Below, in pieces: positions 23,677 to 35,480 of a DNA stretch of 64,000 nt (within the stretch, counting starts at the first letter, position 1; each line of letters starts with the position of its first letter). This stretch comes from Anisus vortex (Eukaryota; Mollusca; Gastropoda; Planorbidae): contig OX421497.1 of assembly GCA_949126835.1 (NCBI GenBank), forward strand, positions 21,411,409 through 21,475,408. Reading direction: 5' to 3'. The position numbers were made by a program, and so were the translations under genes. A model generated the notes under the pieces. The model did not search any database. It was not told the DNA's origin and saw only the letters and a list, made by a program, of their open reading frames with translations.

Positions 23677-24539
23677 GACATCAAAATATTAAGTAAACAT
23701 AGAACACTCATGACATTCTAAGTTAAATGTGTATCTGATAAAGGAAAGAAAAATTATATTTTTGAATCCATTATTTTACCTGTTCAATAGAAGCTAATGA
23801 GTTTCCTTAATGTATTCACGTAAAGTATAAAGGCTTAATTATAAACGTCTGTAACTATTGAAACCGCCAAACGACTAGGCCTGCACTTATTGTTAAAGTC
23901 AAATCGATGTCTATTATGTAAGGAATGTTTGATTGTTTTTCTTTTGATTTTTATCATTATCAACACTACTTTATCAAAACTAAAGATACAAAGTTCCGTG
24001 GATCTTGATACCTTAATCTTCTTGATAACTTAGTAACAAACTTGATAACTTAGTAACAAATCAAAACAAAAACTCTGCCAAATCATTGAATATGTAATAT
24101 CAAGTAGGTCAATATCTGGACTGACACACACGATAAACACACGATTATAGTTGATGAAATAATTTGAACATAACCAGATATTACTGCACAGTAGAATGAT
24201 TGACATCGATTTTAAATGTCTCTTTAAAAAAACCGGACGAGCAGCGTAACGTGGAAAGGGGTGGGTCAAGAGGAGGGGGCACTCCAAGATCCTGTACGAG
24301 ACTAGCCACTGCTTGGCACGACGATAGGGCACGCCGCGTAACAAAGGGCACGGTCTCCGTAGTCACATGTAGATGTACTACACTTGCTCTCCAACTGCTG
24401 AATTCCACTCGGATCATGAATGTGGTGGCTTATATTACTACACTGTCGCCCGGTAGCACACATTCCAGACTAAGCCTGTGCACCCAGGTACCGGACATGG
24501 CGAGACGGGCTGTTGCGAACATGTCTTCCTCCCCGCCGA
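23677..24539. other. noncoding stretch
   Basis: 24240-24540 is GC-richer, with overlapping short frames on both strands and no recognisable domain. Confidence 0.4.
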
Positions 24540-25095
24540 CTCTCAGTGGCTCTCGCATTATGCAATGGAATCTTGGACGGGCAAAAGGGGCTCTCCCCGA
24601 GGCGTTGATATATTACACACACGTGCATTTCCAAAATATAATAAACAATCACACCTGAATACCTCGTATGAGCATTGGCAGATTAACTATGAAGCAATAG
24701 AAAGAAATCTGTGTAGTATCCAATGAAGGGGCACCAGAGAAACTATAAATTGTATCTGTTACACGATCAATAAGATAGGCTGCAGAAGTTATACGCATGT
24801 CAACACTGTCCGAATTTTAATTAGAAACGAGATTGAACTGGGCACATAAGAAGCAGTAAAAATTCCTTCTGAATGTCCAGAACTATTTTCACAAATACAA
24901 TGAGATCAAACTAAATTTAGAATATTTAACAAGAACAACACCGTGGGTATAAAAAAACAACAACACTTGAACATCTTAAGATTTTAAACCAATCATATTT
25001 TCTTTTCTTTGTCAATAATTGTGTCTTTTCTTTGTTACCACAGTAACAGTTAAGAACTAAGGCGAGATCATAAGCGTACGAAATATAATACTTTC
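24540..25095. repeat. second duplicated block, copy C
   Basis: Matches 27335-28330 in direct orientation: CTCTCAGTGGCTC, GGGCACCAGAGAAACTAT, GATAGGCTGCAGA, AACATCTTAAGATTTTAAACC and GAACTAAGGCGAGAT occur in the same order in both. No gene copy lies next to it. Confidence 0.8.
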
Positions 25096-25104
25096 ACTAA
25101 ACGA

Positions 25105-25545
25105 GAAGCACATCTGCATTCTACTACAGTTGTAAGACTAATGGTGCACTGTGTAGATAGGTACTGCAGTTGTTAGACTAATGGTGCACTGTGTAGATAG
25201 GTACTGCAGTTGTTAGACTAATGGTGCACTATGTATATTGAAAATGCAGTTGTAAGATTAATGGTGCACTGTGTAGATAGGTACTGCAGTTGTTAGACTA
25301 ATGGTGCACTGTGTAGATAGGTACTGCAGTTGTTAGACTAATGGTGCACTGTGTAGATAGGTACTGCAGTTGTTAAACTAATGGTGCACTATGTAGATAG
25401 GTACTGCAGTTGTTAGACTAATGGTGCACTATGTATATTGAAAATGCAGTTGTAAGATTAATGGTGCACTGTGTAGATAGGTACTGCAGTTGTTAGACTA
25501 ATGGTGCACTGTGTAGGTATGTACTGCAGTTGTTTTGACTAATGA
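25105..25545. repeat. 40-bp tandem repeat
   Basis: About eleven copies of TTGTTAGACTAATGGTGCAC followed by TGTGTAGATAGGTACTGCAG, in exact 40-bp steps. Two units share an ATGTATATTGAAAATGCAG variant, so a multi-unit block was itself duplicated. Confidence 0.95.
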
Positions 25546-25617
25546 TCCACAATAAATGCAATGACTGAAAATCACACAGAAGTCAGTAAAGTAGATTTAG
25601 AATCATTTCAACTAAAT

Positions 25618-25795
25618 ATAAAACCAACAAATATTGAAATAAATACAAAACCAACAAATATTGAATTAAATACAAAACCAACAAATATTGAATTAAATAC
25701 AAAACCAACAAATATTGAATTAAATACAAAACCAACAAATATTGAATTAAATACAAAACCAACAAATATTGAATTAAATACAAAACCAACACAGA
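25618..25795. repeat. 27-bp tandem repeat
   Basis: Six copies of AAAACCAACAAATATTGAAT plus TAAATAC. The period is a multiple of three, so it gives a 108-codon plus frame reading TKPTNIELN repeats; I do not call it a gene. Confidence 0.95.
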
Positions 25796-26435
25796 CAAGA
25801 ACAACACAATTTATTGCAGTAATAGATTCTATATATAGATCTAAGCATTGTATTAATGTGATTTTTATTGTTAAAAAACAACAATAACAGCAAAAACAAA
25901 ACACTTTCTGGGCATAGACTAAAGCCCTTTTTAATAGGACAGATGTTGGCAACTGTTGCTCTTCATTGAACTTAGTGCGGTCCCTATGACAGTCTCTTTT
26001 ATTAATAGACGTACTATTCTTATTTATTAGTAAAAAAAAATTTATTGATTTTTATTCTTCATTTTATTAGAATATGTACATTTTTTTTTTTACAATGCAC
26101 GCGGGACTTGTACACACCCATATAATTTTATTATATTTATTATGTTAATGGTGTAAAATTCAATGTGAATAATTAGTGTATTTAATTAATAAAAATGTAA
26201 CTATGGAAAGTGTCTACAACATCAATTTTCAGTTATGGGCATGCTTATTTTATGACATGTGTGATTTGCTCGACATTTTTAGCGAATGTCAAATGACGTG
26301 TAATGACTCATGACCTATCTAGATAACTTCAAAGTACATTTTATATAACTGTGTCTCAGACTCAGACTTTGAAACTTCAAGACTCATGAACATTTAAAGC
26401 AACAACAAAAACAAAGGCTGATTGTTGTTGTTTAT

Positions 26436-27041
26436 TCAACCATTTTTCATTTCATTTAAAACAAGCTTGACCTCTGTAACATTCCCACCTTGCCCTCTGC
26501 CCCTTCCTCTGCCCCTTCCTCTGCCCGTGTTTAAATTCACATTTAGGTTGAGACTAAGTCCAGATAGTTGTTCTTCTAAGGATTTCTGATGGCCAGTTTG
26601 CTTTTGCCCGCGCCCGACTCCGCGCCCCCTGCTTCTACTGGGTCCTGGGCGACCCCGGGCACGAGGTGAAAACGTCGGGCGCCCTCTCCCCGCATTTACG
26701 CCCCTTTCGGGGCTGCACGCCCCACTGCACCCACGTACTACTGACTCGTAAGACGGCGGGGCGTCGCGGTGGTGGTTGCTTGGATGAGCTTGTTGCCTGC
26801 GGACGTGATGATCTTGGTGCGGTTGATGGAGATGAAAGGAACTGCCTGGTTTGTCCTGCTGTCGCGGAGGCGGTGGTCGTGGATGAGGCAGGGAATAATA
26901 GTTGCCGCTGTTGACGGTGACGAAAATGACAGGAGGTGGCGGATGCACAGGGTACGGCTGCGAAAGGTGCACAGGGGAAGGCCGATAAAGACTCCCTCCC
27001 CTTGAAGTGAACTCACCTCGTTTACCTCCCCTTTGGGACAT
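26436..27041 (-). CDS. RGG/PPxY protein, stand-alone copy of helicase N-terminal region (copy B)
   Basis: The product is 201 residues from the ATG at 27039-27041, nearly identical to copy A (17926-18522) through residue ~180. It keeps the RGG start, Pro-rich VTVN segment, His-rich segment, PPSY motif and RG repeats. Differences are mostly substitutions. The C-terminus diverges after the last RG repeat: copy A ends in RGRGQACS, whereas copy B runs into VTEVKLVLNEMKNG, consistent with a small indel shifting the final frame. An AATAAA signal (26431-26436) overlaps the stop codon. Function is unknown; the inference is the same as for copy A. Confidence 0.75.
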   Translation of the reverse strand: MSQRGGKRGEFTSRGGSLYRPSPVHLSQPYPVHPPPPVIFVTVNSGNYYSLPHPRPPPPRQQDKPGSSFHLHQPHQDHHVRRQQAHPSNHHRDAPPSYESVVRGCSGACSPERGVNAGRGRPTFSPRARGRPGPSRSRGRGVGRGQKQTGHQKSLEEQLSGLSLNLNVNLNTGRGRGRGRGRGQGGNVTEVKLVLNEMKNG

Positions 27042-27214
27042 CTTTAATAATGAAAAACGTCGCTGTTGAGTAATATTGTCTTTCTTTTATAGTTCAAACA
27101 GTTATTATGTTGATCTTGTAGTCACACAAAAAACTATCTCACATGTTCCAATCCTAATTCAGTTTTTAGGTGACTTTATGTTATGAACCGTTAGAAACAT
27201 GGCCACGACTTCAA
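27042..27214 (-). other. putative 5' UTR exon of copy B
   Basis: This is the equivalent of 18523-18678: a pyrimidine tract ending TTTTTTCACAG, with the exon starting at 27214, plus the nearer ACTCAACAG. Sequence identity to copy A remains high through this noncoding part. Confidence 0.4.
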
Positions 27215-27334
27215 CTGTGAAAAAAAAAGAAAAAAAAAGACAGATTTTAATCAAATATTTACAACTTATATAGTATTGGTAGGTAGGCCTACTATTCTCT
27301 TTTATCAATCCAATCATCCAGATAAAATTTTGGT

Positions 27335-28330
27335 CTCTCAGTGGCTCACGCCTATGCATTTAAATCTCGGACGCGCAAAAGGTGCTCTCCCCCATGCGTT
27401 GGCCCACCGGTGTACTCGTAATGCAAGCGTATCGGTGGTTTCCACACTTACCCAGCTTTGATGCCTAGAAGTGCCCAATATACACCAAATGTTTACAGTG
27501 TACTAAAATGTTGGGGCCACGGTGGCCGCGCGTTCGGCTGGCGTACCGAAAGTCATGAATCAAATCCTGGTGCAGGCTATGATTTTTTCCCGGGTCTGGG
27601 GGTGTCCCTGAGTCTACCAAGCTGTGATGGGTACCTGACCTTAGTTGGGGTAAAGTAAAGGCGGCTGTGCATAGTACTGGCCTCACAATCACCTCATTTG
27701 CCGTGGCCACAGAAACTGGTGAACGCTGCTTCACCGGACATAAGGATCAATTGGCCCTGAAGTACTTACTGCAATGTATTGATTAAAAGCTTTGCAGACG
27801 GTGCAATAACGTTATTGTCATGGTTCACTTATCACGGTATATCACACACGAGCATTCCAAAATAATCACACCTGCATACCTCGTGTGAGCTTTGGCAGAT
27901 GAACCATTAAGCAAAAGAAGGAAATCTGTGTAGTATCCAGAGAAGGGGCACCAGAGAAACTATGAATTTTATATGTTTCACGATCAAATCAGATAGGCTG
28001 CAGATGTTATACATATGTCAACAATGTCCAAATTAGAAATGAAATTGAACAGGGCACATAAGAAGCAGAAAAAAATCATTTTGAATGTCCACAACTATTT
28101 TCACAAATGCCATAATGCCATGAGATTAAACTTTATAGATCTATCCAAAGAAAGAACAACACCGCGGGAAAAAAAAACAACAACACTTGAACATCTTAAG
28201 ATTTTAAACCAAAAATATTTTCTTTTCTTTGTTAATAATTTTGTCTTTTCTTTGTTACCACAGTAATAGTTAAGAACTAAGGCGAGATTATAAGCGTACG
28301 AAATATACTTTTACTAAACGAGAAGCACAT
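27335..28330. repeat. second duplicated block, copy D, interrupted by a SINE
   Basis: Direct-repeat partner of 24540-25095. It abuts short gene B's unit and is longer because a tRNA-derived SINE lies inside it at about 27514-27752. No intact coding frame is seen. Confidence 0.75.
27514..27752 (+). mobile_element. SINE copy within duplicated block D
   Basis: Head GGCCACGGTGGCCGCGCG with an eroded B box (AATCAAATCCTGG), body GTAAAGTAAAGGCGGCTGTG and GGTGAACGCTGCTTCACCGG. Absent from the corresponding place in block C (24540-25095), so the insertion postdates that duplication or was lost there. Confidence 0.8.
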
Positions 28331-29420
28331 TCAATTCAATTTCACAAACCTTGTTATTCATTTCCTTGCCAGCTAATAAACTGCTTTAAAAATAAATGAT
28401 GGAAGGGGGGATTGCTCTGTGTACATCACCAGAATTCTATCGTAAGCTGCTGCAGGCTTGGGTCAGGTTTATTTTTAACGGTTACATTATCAACACGGAT
28501 AATTTTGTATGTGTGTATGCAGGCAGCCCGTTCAAGTGTGCAGTTATTACATGCCTTGAGTTACTCCGCTTGTGTTCCCCTTTAGAAGAATACAACAATA
28601 CGACAGTAGCAGCATCCCAGTCACGTCTCCTGCTTCGATTGAGTCGACTTACAACTTGCATGGCGCTGTGGCTTTCCTGGAGCGGAATCTTCATCGCCTC
28701 CTCAATCGATCTCCTGTCATACTAGACATTTTCCCCCCATTTAACTTCGATTTCCTGGTCGATTCTTATATAGACGAAGACGATTGTTTTGCCATAATGG
28801 CGTCGTAGACTGATAATGCGTAGATATGATCATATGACATAACGTTACTACCAATATTATGCGCGCCCAATCAAAAGCGAACTAAAAAGGTATCTTTAAC
28901 GAAACAAATATAGATCTAGATCTATTTTATACAAAAAAACAAAAACACGAAAAACCAAAGAAAAAAACACACTTTATAGTTAGGCCTAGGCCCTAGGGGG
29001 TTGATATTACTAGACAAGTACAGATTTATGTTCCGCTAGAGTTTACTTTTGATTGACAAAATATTATGTTTTTACTCCCTTTCTATTAACTTGCGCTGTC
29101 TGTCTGATTGTCTGCTTGTCTGGTTGCTTGCAAAACTTTGCATCGATTTTTCGACCACTTCCCGTCGTCCAATTGAGCCGAAACTTGGCCAGCAGACTTG
29201 TCCCAACTAGCAATACATTCTATCAAATTTTCAGCAACATAGCTTTTGGAATAGTCACGAATTCATTCGACCAATTTGCAAATCGAGGAACATATTTTAC
29301 ATCAAACATGGCTGCCGCTACCGGAAGAGACGAAAGTAAATAAACTTTTCGGATATGTTCGGTTTAACGAAAAAAATAGAATGAAAACGAATGTAACCGA
29401 AACAAAGCGAGTTATTTTTT
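28331..29420. other. noncoding stretch right of block D
   Basis: 28390-28810 is GC-richer with frames of about 110 and 78 codons, no domain recognised. 29050-29340 resembles common dispersed repeat text (CTGTCTGTCTGATTGTCTGC, GAGCCGAAACTTGGCC). Confidence 0.4.
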
Positions 29421-29812
29421 TAATGTTTTTTTGCGGGCCAAAGCTTTTTTTAAAAAAAGGATGCGCAAATTTTAGTGTGGAAATTCATAAGGTATGATAT
29501 CACTTAGACCTATATTTATTTTAATCTATCAAATATAAATTAAATATAAACTTAGTTTACAAAGAAAGGGAGTATTATACAAACTTAGTTCTTATGGGTT
29601 AGTTTTTTTTAATGTCTTTTTTGCGGGCCAAAGCTAGAAAAAAAAAAAGGATGCGAAAAATTTGAGTGTGGAAATTCATAAGTTATGATATCACTTATAT
29701 TTTTTTTAATCTATCAAAATATAAATCAAATATAAACTTAGTTTACAAAAAAGGGAGTGTAATAAAAACTTAGTTTTTTATTGGTTAGTTTTTTTTAACA
29801 TTTTACTATGTA
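29421..29812. repeat. 190-bp tandem duplication
   Basis: TTGCGGGCCAAAGC (29431 and 29621), GTGTGGAAATTCATAAG, TATGATATCACTTA and TATAAACTTAGTTTACAAA occur twice, 190 bases apart, about 85-90 percent alike by eye. Confidence 0.85.
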
Positions 29813-32639
29813 TTTTAACTATTTTAAGGGAGATCACATGGTATATATTTAGACAGCAAAATATACCAAGCTACCTCCCTTTTAAAATTGAAAATTATAT
29901 TATTATTTGAGCCGATTGTCTTTTAAATCCTTAGTCTAGCTTGTTGTTACGAGTATATTGCCACATCCTAATTCTCGTAGGCCTATGGAGGATAGCCTAA
30001 ATAGGTGGAATCATTTGTCACTATCATTTAGGCTATCTCACTCTTAACGTAACTAACAGAAAACTTATATTATTTGCAAAAGTATATATAGACCCAAGAG
30101 TCTATAGGCTTATTTAAATAAGCTTAGATCTATAATTAGAACAAACTTTCAGAAGTTTCGCAGATTGTGAATTAACATATATCCCAACAGGCACGTTTCC
30201 ACGTAATTTTTTTATAGAAATTTGTGGAACTCGGCATTTGGTCACGAATTTACAAAAATAACTCGCGTTTTTTTAAAACCATTTTTTTGGGTACTGGGAA
30301 AATTTGGATCTGTCCATTAAAACGACACAAACGTTTCACATATGCAAAAAAAATAAAAAAATAAAATAATAATAAAATAAAATAAAAGGGGAGATAACGT
30401 ATGATATCTTCGTTGGTGAAATATTTTCCAGTAGATTGCTTCCCTTCTTACGTAAGTAACACTAGAACCAAAAATTAAAAACATCTTGTTTTTTAAAAAA
30501 AGGTAATTAACAACAACAACAAAAATCGATAATAAACGACGTTTGGTTAAATCAGTTTAATCAAACTAGCAAAGTCTAAAATTTCTAATTTTAGAAATAC
30601 TTTGACATTTTGAACATTTCAATGAGACGAGGTCACGAGACGCCATACATCACAAGGGTCGGTGACTTTACTGGGGATAATGGCGCCCTTGACGTTTGCA
30701 AAAGAAAGGAGAGGGGGGGGGGTCAAAACTGACGCCGATTAAAAATGTGTTTCCATTAAATAGACTAATCAGAAGAATATCGTACAAACAGATTAAGGGT
30801 CAGTTGGTCGCCTATCCAAACTGTGTCTTAATGCTGCAAAATATGTCGTAATGCTGCAAAATCAATAAACATTCATTTTATTTATTTTTTTATCTGCAAA
30901 GTCCGTGTTGTCGAGTGATTGTTTTCTTTTAATCGCATTACTTACGATACAAATTGAGTCGCTTGGTCTTGACTACTCGTGTCTGAAAGATTGACCTTGT
31001 ATGACCTCGCATGAGCTCCCGATACCCCCCTTCCCTCCCTCTTACTTCCATACACCAGATTCATTTCAGATGCCCATGTTGCACAATGTTTATAAAATAT
31101 TATCTTATAATGACTTCCTTGGTCTTGCTTTGCTTTTTAGAAGTCAATCAGTTCATCCTGAGACTAGTGGCGGTCTAGTCGTAATTTTGCTGTATCTGTT
31201 ATTGGTATACAAAGACATCGAGTATTTAAACGTTATTCATTAAGTAGTAAACAATCTTATGCTATTTTTTTAGGTCGAATAGGCGTCTAAGTTCCGTTTA
31301 AAAAAAAACAACAACTAAGTTTGAGCCTAGGAAGTTAAACTGATTGTATTAGAAGAAGCCGACAGCTTTCGTGCAATTTCATGACGTTCTTATTGTCTTT
31401 CCTATATTGCATTCATCTTTTTCTCTCACAGGCATTGAAAGATATTCGTTCACGTTATGTCTGGAATCATATCAGCTGGTAGGCAATAATGGGATCGCAT
31501 ATGCCCACTTCATGTCTGAGATCAAAGCAGCTGGTACACAAAGGGATCGAAGTTCTGATATCAACGCAGTTAGTAGGTAATGAAGCTGCAGCTACCCACG
31601 TTATGCCTGGTATCATCACAGCCATTAGGCAATGGGGACACAGCTGTTATAAATTCTTCAAATGAGATACTTCTTTTTTTCCCCTCTATGCTTTAAAGCA
31701 AATTCTTTTGAATCTTTATTTTTCATCCATGATTTTCTCCTGCATTTTAATCAAGGAAGTAATCTTATGTTGAGGGAGTAGTGGGAGGGACTGGAAATAC
31801 CATGCTATTCACATTACTCTACTTCGCATTATTGCTCAATATGTGGTCATATCTCGTTCAAGTATTTTTGTAAGTAGATTGCAACACAAGTTGCTAAGCA
31901 TGAATATACTTTTCATCTAATCCCATGAAAAAAAACAAACAAGTTTTAGTTTATTCCCGCATGATGCGCCCTGTCTGTAACATTTCATCACTTGACATGA
32001 AACAAACAACACGCATTTTACAATGCCCTGGACGATATGGGTACTTACTATGTACGGAAGGATAATAATTGAACATCTGTTTGGTGGATTGGATGAAGGA
32101 ATTTAGTAACCTCACTAATTCCATTGTGTATTGTATGACTCAGTTTTTTAATGTGCTTGTTTGTTTCATTTCTGTTTTTATTATTTTTATTTGATTTCTT
32201 TTTTTTTTTGGTGTTTACGAAAAACAAAATATGCTCAGTAAACATTTTTTTTGTTTACCAAAACCCTCAGTTAAATAGTTGTTTTTTGTTTTACTTTAGG
32301 GACATTTGGAAAAAAAATGTATTTTTGTTTTAGTCTTGATCTATAGATCTAAGTTACAATTACATTGAACGTTTGTAATTTTGTAAAAATTTCTTCTCAC
32401 TCTATGAAAACTTTTGAAAATTTTAGAATTGTTCTTACTTCCGGTTTGTAACATCGAAAGGAAGTGTTTTCTATTGTTCAATAAAATGGGGTATAAACGT
32501 AAGAAAATCAAACTTTCACTATACTTTGATTTGTTTCACTTAAAATAACGATTTGTGAAGATATCAGGATAAGTATACAAAAGATGCGATTGTATCTTTT
32601 TAAAAAAAATTAACTATTTATAACTCTACTAAATTATAA
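29813..32639. other. AT-rich noncoding stretch
   Basis: No gene seen apart from the diverged minisatellite at 31430-31650. Confidence 0.5.
31430..31650. repeat. diverged ~57-bp tandem repeat
   Basis: Three to four loose units share ATGTCTG-ATCA-CAGCTGGTA-CAA-GGGATCG. An old minisatellite. Confidence 0.5.
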
Positions 32640-33100
<461 letters not shown>

Positions 33101-33195
33101 CAGAACGTTTATTATCTAATTGTATCTTTTTGAAGACATCTTAAAAGCTTATAATTAACTTTGGAATTCCCGCATCTAAAAATACAATCAACGTC

Positions 33196-33424
33196 ATCCG
33201 TCTTCATCATCAGACCCGTGACTTTCGTGGGGGTGCTACGGCGGTCCGCGTAACCAGATTTCTCCATTCGTCCCGGTCAGCAGCCGTTTGCAGAAGCGTA
33301 TCAAAAGGTAGTTCGGTCCACTCTTTCAGGTTGTCCAACCACTTCTTTTTCTGGCGACCTTTTCAGCGTGTTCCTTCCACTGTACCCTGTAGGATGGTTT
33401 TGGCAAAGGAGTCATGCTTTATAG
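33196..33424 (-). pseudogene. 3' part of a LINE reverse transcriptase, left of an hAT insertion
   Basis: On the minus strand, HDSFAKTILQGT, one stop codon, GRQKKKWLDNLKEW, then a C-terminus RTAVAPPRKSRV followed by stop and a GATGATGAAG tail. The matching upstream part resumes at 35174 beyond the transposon. Confidence 0.75.
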
Positions 33425-35173
33425 CAGAGATCGGCAACGTAAGGCACGCGTGCCAAACTTGGCACGCAGTGCGATTTTCAATGGCACTCAAGGGATCACC
33501 AAGTGGTGTTACTATTGATTAATAAACAACAACATTTTACGGTTCTAAATGAGGAAAACTGACGGTTGAAGCCGATGTTTCCGAATGACATAGCTACACA
33601 TTTCAGTGAGGTGAACTTGCATTTACAAGGACCACTGCAATGGAGCTGCATTGAAACTGGACATATCTTGGCGTGAAATCAATTTCAAAACATTTAATTA
33701 CATGTATATTCCTATGGTACGGCATTAAATTAAGATAGATAGTTGGGAGTTTTTAGAAGTACATCGAAGCACTCAAAGCGGAGTTTTCTAATCCAAGGCA
33801 AGACTTTCAAATTGATGGACTCATTTTTTCATATTACATCAAGCCTAAATGGTTTGATATTGCTACAACCTTCTTTGATGTAGATCATTTTAAAGATCTT
33901 TAAAGACATTAAAAAAAAAAAAATGGGCATCCAAATAGACACATTTGTGGAAAATTCTGGAAGGAAGCTGCTTAGGAAAGTTATCTGCTTTTCTCAACTG
34001 TTTGGCATTTGCTATTTTACTTTCAGTTATTGGTTCAACTTACACTTGTGAACAAATTTTATCGCACATGAAAGCAGTTTTGAGCTTACAAAGAGCTCAC
34101 TTACGTTGACCTCTCATTGATCAATACAGACTAATTGCATTTAAAAGAGTTTGTATGCTAATCTTCTTTAATTAAACATAATTATAAGTAATTCTAAAAC
34201 AAATTTATTATTAATTGAATAAATATATATCTATAAGAGACTTATTTAATGGCACTATATTATGTAATTTCTGTAATTATAAATGTTTAAAAGATGAACC
34301 CCTTAAATGGAAAAACAATTAATGCAGGAAATGTTTATTTTTAACGGTTTTAACGTAAATTATTTTAATCTTCTACTAATTAAATCTGGTTAATGAATAC
34401 CAAAATGTTGGATTTATATAAAAGAAATAATAATTAGTCAGTTATATTTTTTATATTACAAAACATAACTTGTTTGGCGTCACTATTGAATCAAATTTAA
34501 AAAATTGATTTTAATTAAAATTAAAGGGAGATAATTAGCCCGTTTCATTTGATCTAATATTTCTAATGTGTTTTTTTTTCTCTTTTACAAAACAATAAAT
34601 GGCTTACAATTTATAACTTTGAAATGATCAAAGTGTAAAAAGTATTTGAAAATTATATAAATATTATATGACTAAAAAATTTATATGCATGTTTTTAATC
34701 ATTACATTAACTACCCAGTTTGTATGATTACTACGTTTCTATTCCGCTCAACATTAATCTTGATCTATTTCGCATCAAAACTCATTAAATTACTACTCAG
34801 TTAAACTGAGACCAAAATATATTTAACATTTGCAATGGGTTATATCCTAATCCTGATTAACAAATGATAATGCTTAGACAATATTTACTATAAATGTGAA
34901 AGCTTAGTAATAAAATTGTATTTAATACAAATAAAAAGGATGATGATCACAAACATGTTAATTTTGTATTAAATATAAAACGCTTTAACACTTTTTAATA
35001 TAAATAATCTCCTTTGATTTTTGTCCTTGGTCTTGCTACGAAGTTAAATTAATTGTCCTATACAAATTTTTTTTAAAGTATAATAGAGCAAGTTTACTTT
35101 TAGGCTGTTGGCACGCTGAATGATTTAGCAATCCTAGTTTGGCACACTGTTAGCAAAGGGTTGTTGACCCTTG
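33425..35173 (+). mobile_element. hAT-family DNA transposon, decayed, inserted into a LINE
   Basis: The left end CAGAGATCGGCAACGT pairs imperfectly with the right end (complement CAAGGGTCAACAACCC). Between about 34029 and 34160 the plus strand reads VIGSTYTCEQILSHMKAVLS followed by an in-frame stop and PLIDQYRLIAF. This matches the C-terminal dimerisation region of hAT transposases (STY-x-CE-x-FS-x-MK type). Other frames upstream are broken. The 8-bp target duplication (33417-33424 and 35174-35181) is only partly recognisable. Confidence 0.75.
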
Positions 35174-35480
35174 CCTTACCAAACCATCTCAGCTTTTGTT
35201 GTTTTAAAGTTGAAAGAAGTGCCTCTTGTTTTCCCCGCCAGATTATGGACCTGGAGCCAGACATTTGTATTTCTTTTTCTTTCTTGATAGTGTATTCCTA
35301 ATAACTTTCTATAGCTATTGTTCTCAAAGGCCTGAATTCTTCGTTCAGCCTCTGCATTCAGCACCCAACTTTCGCAGCCATATAAAAATACGGAAAGTAC
35401 CAATGATGAGTATAATTTAATTTTCACTGGGAAGCTGATATTGCTCTTACATATTCTCCATAGATTGACCATGATGGAGG
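35174..35480 (-). pseudogene. upstream part of the same LINE reverse transcriptase
   Basis: On the minus strand it reads NLWRICKSNISFPVKIKLYS, VLSVFLYGCESWVLNAEAE, then RRIQAFENN and YRKLLGIHYQERKRNTNVW, typical of this RT C-terminal region. After a frameshift it reads KLRWFG at the point where the hAT element begins; the next expected residues are found at 33424. Confidence 0.75.

Larger units (their letters stand above)
26195..27335 (-). repeat. segmental duplication unit B (contains short gene B)
   Basis: Partner of 17656-18795, about 8.5 kb away. Similarity breaks at 27335, where a different duplicated block starts. Confidence 0.85.

Noticed and set aside
25561..25887. 108-codon plus frame with TKPTNIELN repeats
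   Set aside because: A 27-bp simple tandem repeat with no splice context or non-repeat coding part.
26666..27016. Antisense and alternate frames in short gene B
   Set aside because: The same shadow frames appear in copy A only because the DNA is duplicated.
28396..28808. 109- and 78-codon plus frames in a GC-richer segment
   Set aside because: No known motif, no clear exon borders; kept only as an unexplained stretch.
30680..30700. TGGCGCCC as a retroelement primer-binding site
   Set aside because: No LTR termini on either side; a single 8-mer is not enough.
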